The notes under the pieces: model-generated
Told to the model about the DNA's origin: nothing
Seen by the model: the letters and a program-made list of their open reading frames with translations, nothing else
Databases searched by the model: none
Position numbers and translations under genes: made by a program
Shown here: positions 55,039 through 60,000 of the stretch, piece after piece
How the letters are laid out: the number at the start of each line of letters is the position of its first letter
How positions within the stretch are numbered: position 1 is the first letter of the stretch
NCBI RefSeq assembly: GCF_029227915.1
Contig: NC_079882.1
Span: forward strand, 22,017,001 to 22,077,000
DNA: 60,000 nucleotides
Direction of reading: 5' to 3'
From: Hydractinia symbiolongicarpus
Taxonomy: Eukaryota > Cnidaria > Hydrozoa > Anthoathecata > Hydractiniidae

Positions 55039-58000
55039 ATGGTGATTTGTGATGTTCACTGTGGCCCATTAACCTTTTCATCAAATTTTGACTCTGGAAA
55101 TTTGGCATTTGTTGAACAGGTATATCTTTAAATCAGTTTAACTAGTCCTTCTTAATAAAGGTTTCTATATGACATTACTAGGAAGTCAATCCCTGTCCAA
55201 AACATTCTCTGCTTGTAATGTAAATACAAATGTGTGCAATGAAGGGTAGTAAACTAAAAGTAGCCAGCTTTTCACTATTTTTTCGTGGCATTTAGGGTTG
55301 TGGATAACCGTTTTCTTAAAAGTATACAGAAACTTAATATTTTACAAACAGCAATGTGGTGGTAAATACAAGATTGCAGCAAAACATATTTGTAAAACAT
55401 TGAACCAAATTTTGTACAGATGTGGTATATTCTGCCCTACCTGGTTAAAGATGCACTGCATCTTTATCCAGAAAATTGCCAAATATTTTCTGGTTGCATT
55501 TCTGGGGTATGCAATAAAAAAGTGATACCATTGGAGCTTTTTCTCACTGCTATGAAACTGTTATATATTGTCAGCACAATTTATATACATTTTATAGGAT
55601 GTAGAAGAGATGGGTCAAAAATCAAACTACTGACTTTAAGTTATGTTTCTGGTTAAAGTATAATACCATACAATATAAGGATTTTAAATACTTTTACTGT
55701 TACTTGGGTTCTAAAAAACAATGACAACTAGTTATTTGAAAGCCGTGAAAGAACCCACTAAAATGTGCTTATCACAAACGGGTTTGTTGTTTCATTTAAT
55801 AATTAAAATGATTTAAACAGAATTGGCAACAACAATAACAATGTTTAATTGCCAATGACTTCGCGCGTACATTAATTTATAACAAAATAATTTTATTCTC
55901 CCTCAGTTTTTAAACTCTTGTGGTAAACTTTAATTAGAATACAATTGAATGAAAATACAGAACAATTTTTTTAAGAATGTTTTATAGACACTTTTAAATA
56001 AAATTGCGCACAATATAGCCAGCACAGTTACATGTATTTTTTTTTTGATTTTTTTAATACTGAATATATATACCATTTTGTACTCAAATTGTTTCATGCT
56101 TTTCTATGAATTTGCAGGTTATTAAACCAAATGAGGACACAAAAGAAAATGGATATGCTGGTTCTGAATTGGCAGATTATGATTACAAACTATGGACATC
56201 TCCAGATGCTGCTGGAACAAGTTATGAAAGTGGCAATCGTACGTGGTTTCATTTCTCTGTAAAAGGCCACATATCAGGAAAAACTGTCAAATTTCACATT
56301 ATGAACATGAACAAACAAAACAAATTATATAACCAAGGAATGAGTCCTGTCTTTAAAGTTGTTCCTGGAAAAAATTCTTGGAAAAGGATAAAAGAGAAGC
56401 CTGCGTTTGAGGTAGGATAGACAACTGATTTTTTTTGTTTTGTTTGTAATTTTTATTAGCATCTTGAATCATTTCTATTTCAGCAAAATTACATGATTTA
56501 AATTTTTACCTAGTTTGTGGAAGGTCAATTTATATTGTCTTTTATGCATCGTTTTGACGAGGTGACAAAACATACAACAACATATTTCGCTTTTTGTTAT
56601 CCATTCTCCTATCAAGAATGTCAGGATTCGTTGGAAAAGCTTGAAGTTCAATTTGGAAGCTCAATAGACCACCCACATCCGTCAGGTAAAGTTTTACTGC
56701 TCTCTTTCAGTGTTAGAATACGAGAAAGAATTTTACTTATGATTGTAAATGTTAATTGTGGCATGTACTGTTGGATGACAGGTGTACCTTATTATAAAAA
56801 ATTACCGCGGTTGGCGAAAAGGTTACGTAAGAAGAGGGTAGGAAATGATAAAAATAACGAAAACACAACCATAAAAGTCAACTTTTTTATGTGCATTTGT
56901 CGAACAGGTTAGACTAAGAAGGTTGCCAGTTCAAACAGTTCATGCAAGAGAAAGTAAAAACACATTTTTTGTATATATTTTTGTGTTTGAATGTTCTTTT
57001 GTAGTGTGGGGATAGGTAGGTAGTGAAGAGTATTGACATGCAAGCATCATTTTAAAGGCGCTTTTTAGTTTCTTAGTGAATTTTAGGTGTTTTATCATTG
57101 TAGGCATCTATTTTCATCGCGACACATTATGTTTTTCGAACGATGGATTAAAAGTTGATTTAATAACAATTTCCTCAATGAAAGGAATCACAGATAGCGA
57201 AGAAGAGAATATAAAAAACCTTTTTCCGGATAAAACAAAGAGAAGAGCTTTACAGTTCACTAAAAAGAAGGTACTGGTAATTTTAAGATGCCATTTTTGC
57301 AAATGGTTTTTAGTCGGATAATTAAAAAATCTATTATGCTTTCTCTCATTTAGATCTTTTTCTTAACAAGTCGTGTCCATCCTGGTGAAACACCGTCAAG
57401 CTTCGTATTTAACGGTTTTCTTGAGTTTGTTCTTCGCACAGGTGACGAAAGAGCAGCTGTTCTGCGAGATATGTTCGTGTTCAAAATGGTACCAATGTTA
57501 AATCCAGACGGAGTAAAACGCGGCCATTATCGTACTGACGTGTTTGGACTTAATCTAAATCGAACGTATTTAACTCCTGATCCTATACTGCAGCCGTCTA
57601 TTTACGCTATCAAGAAGTTGATGTTGTATCATCACTTTTACGATGAAATCAAACCAGAAAACCGGGATGAAATGTTATCCAGGCTCACCTCTGAAGTTAA
57701 CCAATCACAAACTCCGTCACAAAGTGAAATAAAAAAACTAGATTGCTCCTTAAGAAAAAGCTTTACAATGCCAAATATTCGTCTTACATTTTCTAAAACT
57801 GAGACCAGTTGTAAAAAATGTTGTGATGATCTTGTTTTGGAAAAAAGATTTTCAGACGAAGTTTCTAAGACAGGTTTTTCTTTCGGCAAAGATTTTGATA
57901 CAATGAAGAATGTTGTAAAAGAAAACTGCGCTCGTAATATGAACAGAACAAAATCAGAAACTATCATTGGTGAATTTTTTAAATCTGACTCCAGTTGTGT

Positions 58001-59749
58001 ACAAACCGAAAATCGATTAGCTTCTCCCGTTACGTGCAATCAACAGAAACAGCCGACAGAAGGTGGCGTTTCAATATATGTTGATTTACATGCTCATGCA
58101 TCGAAACGAGGCTGTTTTATGTATGGAAATTATTTTGAAACAGAGCAGAAGATGATTGATTGCATGTTATTTCCTAAATTAATCTCAATGAATTCATCAC
58201 ATTTTGATTTCCTAGCCTGCAATTTCAGTGAGAAAAATATGTACCATAAAGACAAGAGAGGTGGATTCTCGAAAGAAGGTAGCGGAAGAGTGGCAATGTT
58301 CAAAAGTATGGGAATCGTACAGTGGTATGTGGTGTTTTGTTATTTTTTTTTATAATTCATTCTTATTTCTTTTCCCTATATTTTAACTCTAGCCATTTTT
58401 TTTATGTAAAACATCAATTTTGAGCCTGGTAACGTTTCCATTAAATATTTTTAGATTATTTTGTCGACAAATAAATAAATATTAACAATTTATATGATTA
58501 TTTCCAACTCGCGAAAGCTTAGGCCGGGGAATTATTTCATTTTCTTTTATTCGCAAAAGTTTGTTTTCTTAAAATAAACGAAATTGATTTCTTTCATTTT
58601 AACAGTCGACTGTGCTTTGATAGTTAATAGATTAGTAGTGAGACACTTAATCAACCATTACCGTAATTTTTAAATTATATGAGATATATCCGTGATTTTT
58701 CTTCATCATCTTTATTCTAGCTACACTTTAGAATGCAATTACAACAGTGGTAGATGTACAAATTCAATTGCGACCGCAACATGTGATGATGGCCGCGCTA
58801 CACCACCACCTTTACCAGGTTTCCCGCCAAAATATACACCAGAACATTACGAAGAGGTTAATTTATTATTATTTTTCCCGCTATGTCTATATCTTTGACA
58901 CAATATTTTTAGGAGCGTTTCCAATGACGCATAAATTGATTATCACACAAGAAATTTTGAATTTTAGGTTGGAAGAGCTCTCGCTGTATCAATTCTTGAC
59001 ATGTATCAAAACAATCCTTGGTCTCGCTTGCCTCTGTCTGAGCATAAATCGCTTCATGGTGTTCGCGATTGGCTTTTAAAGTTTTTGAAAAATTCACGTA
59101 AAAAGCTACCCCGCTCTCCAAACGGAAAAATTGAAAAATGTAATATTGACAAAAGTAACAGGTATAAAAAATTTAATCATAAGAAGGCGTAAGTGTATTA
59201 CCCATAATACAGTTCGTCATCATCGAATTAAATTATATTAATTTTTTTAAAGGAGAAAAGAGTCACTTGCGAAAAGCAGCAAGGTAACTATGGCAACGAC
59301 TAAAAATGCGTCCAGAATTACAGTCAACTATTTTAAAGACGTTTCAGAGAAGAATCCTAAGTTGACATATAAAAAACAAACATCTGACGAATCTCCGATA
59401 AGCCTGGTTCCGGCATCATGTGATTCGAACAATAACATGTCACGGGTTAATGGTGTAAGAATTAAAAGTTGTTTCGTCAAAAAGAACAAACCAATAAAAA
59501 GTAAGCACACGTTTTTGCGGACGTACGAGAGATCACCTGGTTGAATTTACTCTTTTAATATTCGTTCTTCTGTGTTTTTTTTTTTTTTTTTTGACAGAAA
59601 AAGTAATGGCGCAAGATCAAGTTGAAAATTATTCACATGTAGGCGTGATCAAATCGTTGAAAACAAAATCTTTACTTAAGGAAGAAATCAATTCCAATCG
59701 AAAATCTTGCAAGAACAAGGCTCCTGGGCAAATTGACGCAAAGAAACTT
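55039..59749 (+). CDS. AGBL5: cytosolic carboxypeptidase 5-like tubulin deglutamylase (3' end beyond window)
   Basis: Exons 55039-55119, 56118-56411, 56514-56685, 57104-57270, 57354-58324, 58721-58856, 58968-59161, 59253-59500 and 59598-59749; all GT/AG borders, phases consistent, and the last donor implies more exons. The N-terminal domain carries [20 protein letters not shown] and [14 protein letters not shown]. The M14 zinc carboxypeptidase follows: zinc ligands in [11 protein letters not shown] (57372) and in [12 protein letters not shown] (58082), substrate-binding NPDG and LNLNRTY, catalytic Glu in YTLECNYN (58724). These motifs match CCP5, which removes the branch-point glutamate from polyglutamylated tubulin. 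Between LYHHF and the third zinc ligand sits a Ser/Thr/Lys-rich insert of about 140 residues (57640-58065), the position where vertebrate CCP5 also has a low-complexity insert. The C-terminal exons are basic and unstructured. Confidence 0.94.
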
Positions 59750-60000
59750 GTATGTAATAATTTTTATTGTTTTATGTATCAGTATAATACAGGATATTTT
59801 TCTTGTGTACTTGACATTTTAAACGACACAATGTTAATTCATGGACCGCATTTTTGACGTAGGAATAATTTCAAACTGATTCTTTTATTTAAAGGGAAGA
59901 AACTTAAGGTTTTTGTCCTAATGTAATGGTAGATATTCAAAGTTTTCCAGCAGGGTAGATACTTGTTTAATTTTTTTATGTCAGGTCAATATGCACATGT

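Overview
The window reads as nuclear DNA of a non-vertebrate animal, most likely a cnidarian (inference). The background is AT-rich, host genes have many short exons with GT/AG borders, and the coding content is metazoan: an RERE/atrophin-type BAH gene, a mucin-like membrane protein, syntenin and a CCP5/AGBL5-type deglutamylase. In between lie MITEs, nested foldback elements and one very large, GC-richer, virus-like transposon.

Layout. 0-7 kb: 5' part of an RERE-like gene (minus strand, five spliced exons including most of a BAH domain, running off the left edge), then a small two-exon gene of unknown function. 7-17.5 kb: transposon graveyard with a PIF/Harbinger transposase fragment, a nested foldback element (9.47-11.50 kb), a 128-bp satellite between short inverted termini (11.74-13.03 kb), and an element whose ends are reiterated GGATTACAAAGT units and which contains a pogo-like remnant (15.03-17.12 kb).

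18.0-33.7 kb: a decayed Polinton/Maverick (polintovirus) of about 16 kb. Left arm, plus strand: protein-primed PolB, small membrane/basic proteins, two zinc-ribbon proteins, packaging ATPase, two tandem MSV199/Bro-N genes and an unassigned gene. Centre, minus strand: integrase, a membrane protein, a Zn-repeat/HNH endonuclease and the double jelly-roll major capsid protein. Right arm, mixed strands: coiled-coil membrane proteins, a probable capsid-associated protein and several unassigned element genes. Nearly every gene carries frameshifts or stops, so this is a dead copy, but the gene complement (replication, integration, packaging, capsid) can still be read. Two fold-back insertions sit inside it, one exactly at the PolB active-site motif C and one at the capsid gene start. 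I found no convincing terminal inverted repeats and no adenain-type protease.

34-50 kb: host DNA with a truncated duplicate of the mucin tail (35.5 kb), a piggyBac-like MITE (36.98-37.73 kb), the five-exon mucin-like gene (39.70-44.38 kb, minus), and a LINE reverse transcriptase remnant with an (AAAT)n tail (48.0-49.1 kb, minus). 50.5 kb: a tRNA-derived SINE-like head. 51.0-53.44 kb: complete nine-exon syntenin gene (minus). 55.04 kb to the right edge: nine exons of a CCP5/AGBL5-like tubulin deglutamylase (plus), head-to-head with syntenin across 1.6 kb that holds a small MITE with telomere-like repeats. The exon models of syntenin, the mucin and CCP5 were checked by hand for splice sites and reading phase, and they close in frame.
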